Assembly: GCA_022579005.1 (NCBI GenBank) | Contig: MU401489.1 | Location: 62,001-126,000 of the forward strand | From: Poronia punctata | Taxonomy: Eukaryota > Ascomycota > Sordariomycetes > Xylariales > Xylariaceae | Direction: 5' to 3' | Length of the DNA: 64,000 nt | Part shown: positions 33,721 to 45,407 of the stretch, piece after piece | Numbering within the stretch: the first letter of the stretch is position 1 | Layout of the letters: each line of letters starts with the position of its first letter | Notes under the pieces: model-generated | Seen by the model: only the letters and a program-made list of their open reading frames with translations | What the model was told of the DNA's origin: nothing | Databases searched by the model: none | Program-made: the position numbers and the translations under genes

Positions 33721-34671
33721 GTCGTCTACGGATAGTGTGCGCAAACGATGGGATTAGACAGACGAGTGTTCGGCGACCGAGGATGTTTCGTTGTTCGGGT
33801 TGAGATCAGGTAGATAGGATCGGCTGCTAGTCTAAGCTTCAGCAAACCAAATTGTTCTTGTCAAATATGACACGTTGGCAGTAATTATATACCGTCTTCA
33901 ATCGCTGATTCGACTGTGCCTACAGGTATCAAGTCATACGTGGCTGTCTTGAATAAGGCTGAGATGCACGCCTGCTAATGATCTTTTAAAGTTTTATTGG
34001 ATTGGTATTCTTTATGTTTGTACCGTGCTACGAATACTGTATGATTGTGGTCCTTCTGGAAGACGTCGAAATCCAATAAAGTGGGGCTCGAAACTCATCG
34101 TAACGGTCAGCAATTGGGTCAAGAGTGTCTTTTTCTTCAACTGTTTTCGGAACTTGTATGAAGTTGATACTAGCTCAACAGCTTAATAGGAGTTAAAACA
34201 ACCCTAAGCTGATAGTTGTAAAAGGTCTCCTGGTGAAACCCGATTTTTTTTTTTATATATATAAGACGATTTTTCAAAAGATATGACGTATCAGGACGTT
34301 ACATCTATAATTAACTGTTCCGGTTCTTGGGGTTTGCAGCAAAGACTAGGCGACCGGAAGTGACGATCCGGTCCCAGCATTGGAGTTTTCGCGGCTGTCA
34401 CCGTTTTTCAACCGCTTAGTTATTACCTACTAGGTAAGTTAGGTTAGACGCATGTTCTACACGTATAACTTCGATCGTCGCGATGATAAGCCTTTGAAGA
34501 AGTGACGACTCACGAGATGTAAAACAAATGAGATGAAGATGGCCACTGAAAAACGGGCCCGAGTACGCTGTCTCGATGCAGTAGTAGGGGATTGAGGAGT
34601 GTATATACATAATTAATAACCGTCTATCCTACAAGATATCACCATTACCTTCTGACACAAGCATCCATTCA
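33721..34671. other. intergenic
   Basis: Upstream region of the PQ-loop gene and 3' flank of the next gene. A poly-T tract near 34242-34252 and no gene or RNA. Confidence 0.55.
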
Positions 34672-35448
34672 TCAAGACGTCTTCGCCTTCCCACCCCCCA
34701 AAACAGCCTCAACACCACGAACAACCATCCACCTCACCATAAGCCCATGTAAAACCCTTCCAACCGCACCCTCAAGCAACGTAGGCTTCTCATCCAACCG
34801 TCTCCACATGACCGTCTCATTAAAAAACCTCCCCCCTTTTCTATCCTTCTCAACTACTACAAACCCACAATCCAAAACCCCCGAAACCACAGGCCCATTC
34901 CAACCCTCGGGCGGGGAAAGATCCAAAATAACTCTACGAGACCCGATCCTTTCCCTGACAACATAGACACCACAGACGCGATCCCCCGGCTCGAAACGAC
35001 ATGCAGAGAGATATTCGGGGGAAAACGTGTCCGCGACAGTCAGGCGCGAGACCATGGATTTCATGATATATGCCTGGGGCGTATACGTGAACATGCGCAT
35101 GGTTGTGCTTAGATAACGCTCTATAAGTCGGTCTTCTTCTTCGTCTTCTTGTTGCAAGGTACCTGGTATAGGCACGACGACGACTTCTGATTCGATTCGT
35201 TCTCTGGATATCACGTATTGCCCTTGCGCAGCAGCTGACACGGCGGGCGGGAGAGCGATATCAGAGGAAGAGGAGGAAGATTCAATGCGCGTCGTGGCTG
35301 AAGTCCTCTTTGCGCATCGGTACAATACGCATGCGGCGTATGTGGTGGGGATGAATACGGGCGCGAGGGCTAGTAAGATGATGGGTAGACCTCCCGCGCC
35401 GTCTCCGCCCTTCCGGAGAGATGGTAGACGGTGTAAATTTGATAGCAT
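34672..35448 (-). CDS. uncharacterised membrane-anchored fungal protein
   Basis: Single exon, 258 aa. One hydrophobic segment near the N-terminus (about 20-44, GLPIILLALAPVFIPTTYAACVL) is followed by a basic residue cluster, a Ser-rich linker and an acidic patch (QQEDEEEDR). The C-terminal 140 residues look globular: TP.A..MK.MV.RL, a GDRVCGVYVV strand, repeated beta-type segments, NETVMWR and a final amphipathic helix. The strand pattern is loosely like DUF2867/SRPBCC-type lipid- or ligand-binding folds, but I do not recognise the family with confidence. The ATG context is clear and no intron is needed. Confidence 0.6.
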   Translation of the reverse strand: MLSNLHRLPSLRKGGDGAGGLPIILLALAPVFIPTTYAACVLYRCAKRTSATTRIESSSSSSDIALPPAVSAAAQGQYVISRERIESEVVVVPIPGTLQQEDEEEDRLIERYLSTTMRMFTYTPQAYIMKSMVSRLTVADTFSPEYLSACRFEPGDRVCGVYVVRERIGSRRVILDLSPPEGWNGPVVSGVLDCGFVVVEKDRKGGRFFNETVMWRRLDEKPTLLEGAVGRVLHGLMVRWMVVRGVEAVLGGGKAKTS

Positions 35449-36197
35449 GCTAATGTGCGTGAGGATGGCGTGAGAGACGGTATAGAGTGGTAAGTAGGGT
35501 AGGTAGCCGGGCAGGATATTAGTAAAGCTATAGAGATAATGTATTATAGATGAGAAAATATTGCTGGGGATGAAAAGCTAAAAGTGCACACTGCTTGCGA
35601 CCTTGTTTCGAAACAATCGGATTTTATGAGAATCAGGGTGCAACACTGTAGAAGTAGTAATTAGATTCAAAGTTGGAGAATGTTTGGCGCAAGATCTTGA
35701 ACCTAGTTTGCCTGTTATTGATATCACGTGTACTTGCAATAGTACGTATAGAAACGATAACACGTAGAAGCGAAGGGCTAAAGAAAAGAGACGTTTCTAG
35801 ATCCTGAGATGATGGAGAGGTATGACTCACTAATAAAACACAGCTGGATCTGAGAGAACATGGGAGAATCCGGGTAGACGCCTAACCCCAGATGAATCAG
35901 GTTTCATCGTAACTCGTATTTCGTATTTGTACCCTTGGCATCACGGTTCACGGTATTGGAGTCAGTAGGATTGAAGAAGACTGCTTTTTAGGGAAGTATG
36001 TATTGATGTATCCTCAACCACCATTTGAAATATGGTCTCATGACTACCTAGTATATAGTATATGCATTTGGTCTGGTATGTACAAAAGGGGATATCTAGA
36101 TAATATAAACGTAAAAACAATATTAACTGATGCCTATATACGGCTTCGACACCACAACTTGTTTGTGCATGTCCGTGTTATGTCCAACTTGAATCTT
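35449..36197. other. intergenic
   Basis: Upstream of the membrane protein and 3' flank of the copper ATPase. Only short chance frames. Confidence 0.55.
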
Positions 36198-39100
36198 TCA
36201 TGCGTCGGCGTGATCCAAGGTCGCTAGAGGCACGTAGCCTTCATCTTTATTCGAGCTTCCACCCAAGAGAGAACGGCTGAGATCTTGTGCCCGGGTAAGA
36301 ATCCCGCCCAAGCCCCAACCACGTCCTCGTCTCTTAAGCCCACCCTTTTCTTCGAGCAGGGCTTCGTCCATCCAGCCGGGGCGTTTCCAGAATTTCAGCA
36401 AAAGGGAGCTCACCACGACACTGACACTGCTTGTGGCCATGGCCGCACCAGCTGCCAGAGGATGGAGGTGGAAACCCAGGGGAAGGAATAAGCCCATCGC
36501 AAAAGGGAGCCCAATCATGTTGTAGACGCAGGCCCAAGCCAGATTGAGCTTGATACGTGTGAAGATGCTGCGGGCGAGGCACAGTGCTATCGGCACGTCC
36601 ATTAACTGATTCGGCCGCATCAGGACCACATCGGCAGCTTCCATCGCGACGTCGGTGCCACTAGACATAGCAATGCCCACATCCGCCGTCGCCAAGGCCG
36701 GCGAGTCATTGATACCGTCGCCCACCATAGCAACACACTCGCCTTGCTCTTTGAACTGGAGAACGATCTCCTGCTTCTGGTCTGGTGATACACCGGCAAA
36801 GACGTCGGCGGCATCGATCCCGACCTGAGAGGCCACGGCCAGTGCTGTCGATCGTTGATCGCCCGTTACGATGGCTGTTTTGATTCCCATCCGATGCAGG
36901 GCAGCAATGGCCGCCGCGGCACCATCCTTGATGGTATCTGCCAGACATAGATGCCCGGCGTATGCACCATCTATCGCAATAAAGACGTTGGTTGTTCCAG
37001 CAGATGAGGAAGACTTGCTAGACTTGTTGTTGGCCTTCGAGTTGATTTCTTCCGAGTCCTCCACGGCACTCTCTGGAACGTCGACGTTGCTGCCACGGAG
37101 GAAACGGACGCTTCCTATGAGTACATGGTACCGCTTGCGCTCCGCGCTAGTTGCCGGCTCGACGGTAGCGCTGACGCCGCGACCAACTGCAGCTCGGAAA
37201 TCGCCGATGGTGCCCTCGATGGTTCCTTCATGATCAAGACCCAGCTCCGTGCGAGAAGCCCTCAGGATAGCCTTGCCAATCGGGTGCTCACTACCCGACT
37301 CAGCCAATCCCACAATGGTCCACCAGAGCCGCCGACGCCAGTTATTGTCTTCCCAGAGAGAGGGCATCTTTGCGACTGCAACGTTCATTCTACCGTATGT
37401 GATGGTGCCCGTCTTGTCGAGGACAACTTTGGTAATCTTCGTGCTTGTCTCTAGAGCGGCACCGCCTTTGACGAGTATGCCGTTTTCCGCGCCGACTCCT
37501 GTACCGACCATGACGGCCGTAGGTGTGGCTAGGCCCAAAGCACAAGGGCATGCAAACACAATAACAGAAATACATAGCTTGACGCACACCATGAGCTTTC
37601 CACCACTTGTCTCCTCGAGGAAGATTTTTGGTGGGTTGGGAAGAACATGGCTGAGAACCATCCAGGTGATAAAGGTGACGAATCCCAGGACGAGAATCAT
37701 GGGTACGAAGTAACCGGCCAAGGTATCCGCAAGTCGTTGGATGGGTGCTCGAGTCGTCTGTGCCTCCTGGACTAGCTTGACGATCTGACTTAGTTGCGTG
37801 TCCCGGCCTGCTCGGGTCACTCGGAAATCAACACGCCCATGGCCGTTGACTGTTCCGCCGATAACGGTGCTACCCTTCTTTTTCTGAACGGGTATGGCCT
37901 CGCCGGTCACCATACTTTCGTCAACGTAGGTTTCACCTTGGATAATGGTACCGTCGGCCGGGATCTTGTCTCCAGGGCGGATGAGAACAATATCGCCGAC
38001 CGAAATGAGCTCAGTCGGGATTACCCGCTCCTCGGTCGCATTACCTTCCTGAGTAAGTGCCTTGTTGTCCACTGATGCTTCTCCGGCTTTCCAGTTTTCA
38101 GCTGCCTTTTCGGCTGCGATTGGGTCTACGTAGATCGTGGCCATAGATGGAGCAAGAGACATGAGTCGGGAGAGTGCTGTCGAGGTCTGGCCTTTGGCAC
38201 GGTTTTCCAGGAATCGGCCAAGTGTGATGAAGGTGATCAGCATTGTGCTGGTGTCAAAGATGGTGCTAGGCCGAGTGTGCGGCGGGAAGAAAAACGAGAC
38301 TGCCATAGCGAAGATGCTGAAAAAGAAGGCTGCGGATGTACCCAGAACAACGAGAACATCCATAGTAGGAGAACCATGCTTGACAGATTTGTAGGCTGAG
38401 GCATAGAAACGTTTTCCTATGCCAAACTGCACAGGAATCGTCAAGGCCAGGCAGATAATGTCACCAAGAAATAAGCCGGATAACAGCTCCAATCCTCCGA
38501 AATCGAGGGCGGGGATGGCCATGGGGAATATCATGCCGATAAACAAGACCGGAATTGCGAATGCCAGCGACACCTGGAATGCCCTACGCCATTCTTGGAT
38601 TTCCCTGGTTTTTGCCAATGATTCTAATTGAGCGTTGTTGTCGTCATTGTCGGCAACCAAGGCGTTGAACCCGAGGGTCTCGACGGCCTCTACAATCGTA
38701 CGAAGCCCGGTCACGCCGGGTTGGTGCGACACACTGAGCCTGGAGGTAGAAAGGGTAAGTTTCGCTGAGCTAACGCCTGGCAGAGTCAGAAGGGCCTCTT
38801 CGATTCGCGTGGCAGCAGCCGCATCCGGATTTCCGTATATCTTGAACTGTGCTGAAGATGCTGTGCCCTGATCCGCCGAGTCAAATGTCGTGGAAAGAAT
38901 CTTGGCATCGAATCCCCTGTCTTCTATCATCTCAACAATCTTCTCCGCCGGCACTTTTGTCGGATCATGAGTGATGATGGCCCTCTCAGCTAGTAAGCTG
39001 ATATTGAATCGTATTATGCCATCGAGGCCGGTAAATCCGCCTTCCACTGCAGATGTGCAAGCACCACAAGTCATGCCCTCGATCGCAATGGTAGAAGTTG

Positions 39101-39794
39101 CAACAGATGGTTGTAGATCTAGTTCCAGGGTCGGACCCTTTGTGGGCTTTGCCTCCTCGCTATCAATCAAGGTAGCACCGAAACCCCTGTCTTCAATGAT
39201 TTCGATAATCTTCTCGGTCGGTAACAGTGAAGCATCGTGTTCTATCACGGCTCGCTCGGACAATAATGAAATGCTAAAATGTCTGACGCCAGTCACGTCG
39301 GCGAAACCACCTTCGACAGCCGAGGTACACGCACCGCACGTCATACCTTCAACTGCAACTGTGGTGACGGTGGTCGGCGGTCCGACATCTCGAGAAACAA
39401 CAGGGGCGTTATTCGGCGTTTTCGTGCTGGTCGGTATATCAGTGGAAAGCACCTCTGCTTCGAATCCACGATCTTCGATTGTATCTCGGATCTGCTCGGC
39501 AGATATTCGCTGAGGATCGTGCATAATGACGGCGCGCTCCATGACCAAGCTTACGGATACGTTACCGACCCCGTCAACTCCCTTGAAGCCTGCTTCAACG
39601 GACGAAGTGCATGCGCCACAGCTGCGTTCTGTTAGTTCCCTCTCTAAAGTAGCGGTGGCGCCGGTAGGAGTGTATAGGGTATCGTACGTCATGCCGCCGA
39701 CCCTTAAGGTGGTGGTAGCCCATCTAGTCGGGGAGCGGTCGCGAGACGACCCCGACGACTCTCCTTGTGGAACACTTGAGTAAGTAGGAGCCAT
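36198..39794 (-). CDS. ccc2: copper-transporting P1B-type ATPase (Ccc2/ATP7-like)
   Basis: Pumps Cu(I) across a membrane using ATP. Ccc2-type enzymes load copper into Golgi cuproenzymes; CrpA-type relatives export copper, and I cannot separate the two by sequence alone. Two exons, 39794-39688 and 39621-36198, give 1176 aa. The 66-nt intron is in frame and stop-free, so the unspliced frame also reads through; removing it restores GMTCGAC of the first metal-binding domain (34-40). GMTCGAC repeats at 129-134 and 219-224. A fourth HMA-like domain (about 294-358) has no CxxC. Catalytic motifs are TGEA (608-611), the membrane CPC (727-729), DKTGT with Asp771, SEHPIG and VGDGINDSPAL. The start is the ATG at 39794. 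Confidence 0.95.
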   Translation of the reverse strand: MAPTYSSVPQGESSGSSRDRSPTRWATTTLRVGGMTYDTLYTPTGATATLERELTERSCGACTSSVEAGFKGVDGVGNVSVSLVMERAVIMHDPQRISAEQIRDTIEDRGFEAEVLSTDIPTSTKTPNNAPVVSRDVGPPTTVTTVAVEGMTCGACTSAVEGGFADVTGVRHFSISLLSERAVIEHDASLLPTEKIIEIIEDRGFGATLIDSEEAKPTKGPTLELDLQPSVATSTIAIEGMTCGACTSAVEGGFTGLDGIIRFNISLLAERAIITHDPTKVPAEKIVEMIEDRGFDAKILSTTFDSADQGTASSAQFKIYGNPDAAAATRIEEALLTLPGVSSAKLTLSTSRLSVSHQPGVTGLRTIVEAVETLGFNALVADNDDNNAQLESLAKTREIQEWRRAFQVSLAFAIPVLFIGMIFPMAIPALDFGGLELLSGLFLGDIICLALTIPVQFGIGKRFYASAYKSVKHGSPTMDVLVVLGTSAAFFFSIFAMAVSFFFPPHTRPSTIFDTSTMLITFITLGRFLENRAKGQTSTALSRLMSLAPSMATIYVDPIAAEKAAENWKAGEASVDNKALTQEGNATEERVIPTELISVGDIVLIRPGDKIPADGTIIQGETYVDESMVTGEAIPVQKKKGSTVIGGTVNGHGRVDFRVTRAGRDTQLSQIVKLVQEAQTTRAPIQRLADTLAGYFVPMILVLGFVTFITWMVLSHVLPNPPKIFLEETSGGKLMVCVKLCISVIVFACPCALGLATPTAVMVGTGVGAENGILVKGGAALETSTKITKVVLDKTGTITYGRMNVAVAKMPSLWEDNNWRRRLWWTIVGLAESGSEHPIGKAILRASRTELGLDHEGTIEGTIGDFRAAVGRGVSATVEPATSAERKRYHVLIGSVRFLRGSNVDVPESAVEDSEEINSKANNKSSKSSSSAGTTNVFIAIDGAYAGHLCLADTIKDGAAAAIAALHRMGIKTAIVTGDQRSTALAVASQVGIDAADVFAGVSPDQKQEIVLQFKEQGECVAMVGDGINDSPALATADVGIAMSSGTDVAMEAADVVLMRPNQLMDVPIALCLARSIFTRIKLNLAWACVYNMIGLPFAMGLFLPLGFHLHPLAAGAAMATSSVSVVVSSLLLKFWKRPGWMDEALLEEKGGLKRRGRGWGLGGILTRAQDLSRSLLGGSSNKDEGYVPLATLDHADA

Positions 39795-42284
39795 GGTCAA
39801 TGCGCCGGGTCGAGCAGGGGCGGGATATAAGGTTCAGATGTGCGCGCATGCGACGGTGGTAGTAAATTGCGCTTTATCTGTTGGTTGGTGGTATATGTAC
39901 AACTCCAGGAAGCTGCTATGGGAAGGTTTGCATCTTGATACAATGTCGTCAAATAATTGGATGCCGAAGAATTGGCCTCGACATATGTAGAGGGTGGCGC
40001 TGGCCTACAAAGTCCGAAGAATGATATTGCCAACGAGGAAACCAGCTCTCGGGCAGGGTAGTGGAGGGGGACGGGGAGGGATGGGGTTGAATTAATAATA
40101 GCTGGATGGGTATGTCAGGAAAATAATAAGACTCCAGGACGAATGAGTCGGATGATCAACTTTTCGGATTTGCGGATAGGTTAAATAAGTGGAGTGGCCA
40201 AGCTGGTAAAGTACAGGTCCTACGAGTAGGTACATGTGGGAGCGCATCTTGTACACACAAGACAATTGTGGCACGGCTTTAGCTCGCGTAAGGATGGTCA
40301 GGGGAATTGTCCCCCTTTCTTTGTTTCCTTTGCACAGAAGCTATCTACTTGCATTGTTCCTGAAACTTATTATAGAGTTGAAACTTGCTTTGTGTATTAC
40401 CCTTGTCGACAAAGATCTACTAGTTAACAAGAAGACATCCTCACATGATGTATTTGATGCCATTCATCTCAACTTGTCCCAAGAAGAAGCCCAAAATACA
40501 TGGGGATCGTGGAAGTGTGTATGTATCTACAATCTACTACAATGAGAGTACCAGGGGCTTGTCAATAGCAAGTAATAGCACTGCGGTCTAGTCTCCATAT
40601 GCACATCGGTAAAGAGGCACTTCCCTGTACGAGTACGTAGCTCAGCTCTACTTGTAGGACTTCCAACAGAAATAGTCACGGATTAGAAATCGCCTCACAT
40701 CGCTTAGGTGTCATTCAATGATCACCAAAGTGGCGCGCCAAGCGCCTTCAGCTGCCCTGCCGCCTGTATCGCATTGCCTACCTACCTTGACAGACTATTA
40801 GTTTAGTTGGGTGACAGGAAGGGCATATTCAAGTAACGGCTTCCAATGCAAAGATTTGCTACTAGATGAATCGTAATAGAATAGTACACGTAGACATCTA
40901 AATAGGTAAAAAGGAAGCACGCTCTCCGGATAATAAGAAAAGGAAGAATGCTAGTGGAAATCAATCTATCTTGCAAAAGCGTCCCACTCGGCATTTTCTT
41001 ATGTGGTTATTACAGCATGCGGCACGCTCTCCAAATTCTAGTCCTCTTCTTCCCGGTGGATTCCGCTAGGTTAGGACGTTCAAGTGAGCACTTTTGCGAT
41101 CCCAAGAGGCCTAGCTTAGGGCCTAGGCTCACTTGAGAAGTGACACAGCAACATTGAAGGTGGTTACCCAGATATGCCAGAATTATGCCAGGATGCCAGG
41201 TGAGCTGTGTGACGAGTGCTGCAGTAATAATTACCTGGCCTTTATATCCCTACTTGTGCTGATTTTGAAATCTGACCGCTGGCTTACAAGTAAAAAAGTC
41301 CTTGACTCTACGTGTATAAGGCTCTCAGCTTGTAGCCGATCATCAACAGGGGCCAGGACGGGAGGGACTTGAAGAACAGAGTAAAACGCTGCCCCAAGTT
41401 CTACCCCAGCCAAATGGTGTACCGCCTTTCCGTCCTCTTCCAAGGTGTAATTGTTACGATAGGCTACTGATAGATACATATTTATAACCTATAGCTCACA
41501 AAACTGGGCAGCAAGTGTTGTGTCTGCGGTTGTGCGCGATGCTTCATATGGTTACCAGATGGTTTAGAGTACGACTGATAAAATTGAGCCTACAAGTAAT
41601 GATGTGCTCAAGGTTTAAAGGTACAATACCTAACCATTCCACAGCATTTGCATCCAGAATTCCTAACCGAGTTATACGCAACCTAGAGCTCTACGTACCT
41701 ACCACAAGTACATACACGTACACGTACGAGTAGAATGGTGGCGGTTAGGGACACATTTAAGTGTAGTGGGGATCTCCAAGATCCTGCCTAGGTTTGGTTA
41801 GTGCACTTGCTCCCTGTTGCTGCCACTGACACATCCCGGCTTCTGCCCGCCTAACCAAGTAATCCGTCCCTAACCCCGCGTTATGGACAAGGAGCTCAAA
41901 CAATTGTGATACCAAGACATTATCTCCAACCCACCTCGAACTGCTTCGTTTTGTTCAAGATACCATAGTATTGGTTCATTGGTCACCTTAATCATCTTAG
42001 GTCTTCTCCTTAAAACTGTTTTTAGCTGGGTCCAATCTAGCACAACGCGCAGCATACTGAAACGAGTTTCAACTCCTGTGACTCCCTCCCCCATATTCTT
42101 TCTTGGCTGTAAACGAATAGTTCGCGATCTAATCCGTCCAGCCCACCCCCATTTACGCTCGCGGTTAACCGTTTCGTATCGCAAGGCTGCCGATCACAAA
42201 ATTTGCTTTACCAGCCTTGTCAGTTGTTGAGAGGCTGACGTAGGCTAGTTGACGGAGCTGTCAACAGCATCTCAGGTAGCCATC
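39795..42284. promoter_or_regulatory. long divergent intergenic region
   Basis: 2.5 kb between the copper ATPase and csn7, with both promoters. A TGACGTA element is at 42236-42242, 43 bp upstream of the csn7 start. No gene, RNA or transposon seen; all frames are short. Confidence 0.5.
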
Positions 42285-43253
42285 ATGGAGCAGTCAAAGG
42301 CTCTCAATGCCTTAGAGGCAAGTTATACCGTTCGGTCTCTATTTGGCGATTGAATGCTGACGTTTTACCAACAGCCCTTCCTCACTTTAACCAAGTCAGC
42401 AACAGCCCCCCGCGCAGCAGCTGATCTCGTAGCCCGAGCAACATCCCACCCCAACACATACGTCTTTGCCGAGCTACTACACACGCCCCAGATACAAGCA
42501 CTCTCAAATTCACCGGAGTATGGATCCTATCTAAATCTCCTCAAGATCTTCTCATACGGCACATATGCCGACTATACCTCAATACCCAACTTGCCACCAC
42601 TGAGCGATGCCCAGGGTTTGAAGCTACGACAGCTATCCCTTCTCACACTGGCTAAGAATCCCCATAATCTAAGTTATGCCGCACTACAGAAGAGCCTCGA
42701 CCTCTCTGATGTACGCGCGGTCGAAGATCTCGTTATTAGCGCTACTTACGCCGGATTAGTGGACGCCCAACTAGATCCGCGTAACGGTGTCGTACACATA
42801 TCCTCGGTCGCACCCTTAAGGGACCTAGCTCCGGGCTCAGTCCCATCCATGCTGAACACCCTACGCACGTGGTCAGGACGCTGCACGACAACTCTAGATG
42901 ACCTGGAAGCCCAGATCGCCGGGATTAAAGCAGAAGCTGCGAGACGTCACAACGAGAAGAAGGAATGGGAGGAAGAACAGGCACGGCTCAGGGAAGCTGA
43001 AGAAAAGAACCCCTCACAGAACCCGCACGATTTTGGACATCTCCAGTCTAACGTGCTAAATCGTACCCTAGCCCGCATCCAAGGCCAGCGGTTTGGTAAG
43101 AGAGGCAGCGGAAGCTTGGATGCCAATACGGGTGACGATGAGACCATGGACATCGACGAGGTCGAGCTAGACGACGGGGAGGGCGCCGGTAGCAGTAACA
43201 GCGCATCCAGCAGCAATCCAGAGAAGAAGCGGGCAAGTCGACGGAAGCTGTAG
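42285..43253 (+). CDS. csn7: COP9 signalosome subunit 7
   Basis: PCI-domain subunit of the COP9 signalosome, which removes Nedd8 from cullins in the nucleus and cytoplasm. Exon 1 is only 33 nt (42285-42317, MEQSKALNALE) and exon 2 runs 42375-43253, giving 303 aa. The junction reads ...NALE|PFLTLTKSA, the normal N-terminus of fungal Csn7. The intron (57 nt) starts with GC (GAG|GCAAGT) and ends AG, so it is a GC-AG intron. The PCI/winged-helix region covers about residues 25-165, followed by a Lys/Glu-rich coiled stretch (about 190-225) and an acidic then basic tail ending KKRASRRKL. A longer frame starting at 42354 lies in the intron and should not be used. Confidence 0.93.
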
Positions 43254-44187
43254 GACTGAACAAGAAAATTTGCCCAATTGCAGATGGCTTCGTCTCATCA
43301 AGCCCGCACCCTGTAGCGGTGCCCCGGGACGACAATGAGTACAGAGCAAAGAACTTGGTATATACAAGATTACCAACATGACTAGTAGTAGGTGTCTCCG
43401 TTGCTTCTACTGCATAAGCGGCCCGAAATGGCCTGACGTATTTTAGAGAAGAGAGGCCAGGTTTAACAGCCAATCGGACAGACAAATCCCAATCCAATGG
43501 CACTGCTGTTATGACCCAGGAGGAATTGCAGGTGTATCTCTATGGGTTTTGGAGACCTTTGGTCTCGAGCAGAGAAGGTCAACATAGATAACACCACGCA
43601 AACACAAACATGGTAGCAATGAACTATGATCATTCCATACTCCAATCCTGTACTATGGTAGATGTGGAATGAACATTACAATACTTGCATCGCGTCTTTC
43701 CATTCACTACGTAATCCACCCTTGTCGCCTAGCTTGGCTATACAGCAAGGCAAACACATCACCTTGGGGGTATGGTACATGATTAACAAAACTCGACTTC
43801 TTATAGAGTAAGTCCATTTGCAGTTACCTGACCAGACAAGACAACTCCTTTGCCGAAAACATGTGATTGTTAGAATGCTCCTTCTCCCTTTCCAGCTGCT
43901 GCTGGATGAAAGAAAGGCAAGGTTGCAAAATGTGGCAACGGAAACGAACATAAATGCAGTTCTCACGCAATATGGTGTGACAGATGCTGCTCTCCTGCAA
44001 CAAAAGTCGGGTATTAACTCCCCGGAAATCCACCCCTCAACTGCAACGACAGCTTACAACCGTAGAGGTTGTGAGCTTGACAGTGGCAGAACGACATGGT
44101 AAGAAACAACTGAAATGCAGACAAGGTAGTAGTAGTCGTGACGTCATTAGAAGAGTGTAGCTCATGACTAATCGGCCTTTCTGTTGT
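43254..44187. other. intergenic between convergent genes
   Basis: 3' flanks of csn7 and the RGS protein gene. No gene seen. Confidence 0.55.
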
Positions 44188-45407
44188 TTATAGTCGTTTG
44201 CCTGGCACTAGAATGAAGAGCAGTAAAACGGCTGCGTCAACTAGAATGGTGACGGCCAAGACGGTGATGGCGCGCTTAACCAGGAGCTTGCGCACATAAG
44301 GCTCTCGAACACGGACAAAGGAAAAGGGGGTATATTCTGTGAGGCCGAGTAAAGCCATGACGGGATCGAGCGAGTACTGGTAGGACGCTAGACAGTACAC
44401 GCCGATTGTGAATGGCAGAACTTCCTGCAAAAATGATTAGCAAGGTCACGCATATTATGACGTCAAGGGATAGCTTACCCAAGCCCTGGTGGTGCGAGCG
44501 GCATTCAGAAATATGAGGACAAAGGACGTCCAGAAGCCGCCAAACATGGAGATTAGACCAACGATCAGCCGTGCGATGATGGTAGGTGGGATGAGATTTC
44601 CTAGAGCACGGGCTCTTAGAAAGCCAGGGAATGCATCTCTTTCCATGGCTTGGAAGACATAGTCCTTAGCGATGTCGAAAACTTCAGGGTCGTCACGTCC
44701 GTCTTGCTCGATTGCGGTCGTGATATCTGTAGTGATGGAGCCTGGAAGAGTGATTTCGCGTTCGGCACCAGGTAAGAGGAATGTGTAAAGAATCTTCTCG
44801 GCCGATGCTCTTATGTCTTCACGAGCGACGGCGTGTGCAGGCGAATTCGAATCTGAAGTAAGGCCATAGGGTGTGCTAGAGCTTAACTGTGTGCTAGCTC
44901 TTGCACGTCGCTCTTGACTTGTCGATGGGGAATCTTGGAATGCGCTCGGTGCAGGTTGATCACGCAGGTAAGCGGACATCTGGGCATTCTGTTCACGTTC
45001 CTTCTCTGTTCCTGTGGATGGACCAGCGCCAATATCGCCAATCGCTTCCAAGACCCTTGATGATCGTTTTGACTCTTCCTTCTCTAAATCCGGCGTTCCC
45101 ACCAATACCGATCTCCGAAGTTCTCTGACATAATGGCGGCAAAGCGACATGTGCTGCGCAACATCAAGCCTACAATCTGTGAGCAATTGGTCCCAGCCAT
45201 TAATTATTGCGATCCATACCAGAAATCCAAGTAGTCGACCGATCGCTGTTGATCGCGCATGTAAATGTAGAACGAGAAGAGATCAACTGGCGGATGAGTT
45301 CTCCGGCTTAAAACCTCAAACAGCGTAGGAAGTCGATTTCTCTGTATCTCAGGCACTGCCAAGGAGGCATCATGCTCCTCCGGAGGGCCCCGGCCCTGGA
45401 AAGCCAT
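44188..45407 (-). CDS. rax1: RGS-domain membrane protein, Rax1-like
   Basis: Probable homologue of yeast Rax1, an integral membrane protein with an RGS-like domain that marks growth sites. Three exons: 45407-45220, 45169-44479 and 44424-44188, giving 371 aa; introns are 50 and 54 nt, GT-AG. The RGS-like region starts with LPTLFEVLSRRTHPPVDLFS and YIYMRDQQRSVDYLDFWLD and is split by a Ser/Thr-rich low-complexity insert (about 100-165). It resumes at EDIRASAEKILYTFL and ends at FPGFLRARALGNL. Three hydrophobic segments follow: LIVGLISMFGGFWTSFVLIF, PFTIGVYCLASYQYSL and the C-terminal AITVLAVTILVDAAVLLLF. Membrane topology and the link to Rax1 come from this layout. Confidence 0.82.

Noticed and set aside
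42354..42374. ATG at 42354 as csn7 start
   Set aside because: It lies in the intron; the upstream 11-codon exon gives the conserved N-terminus.
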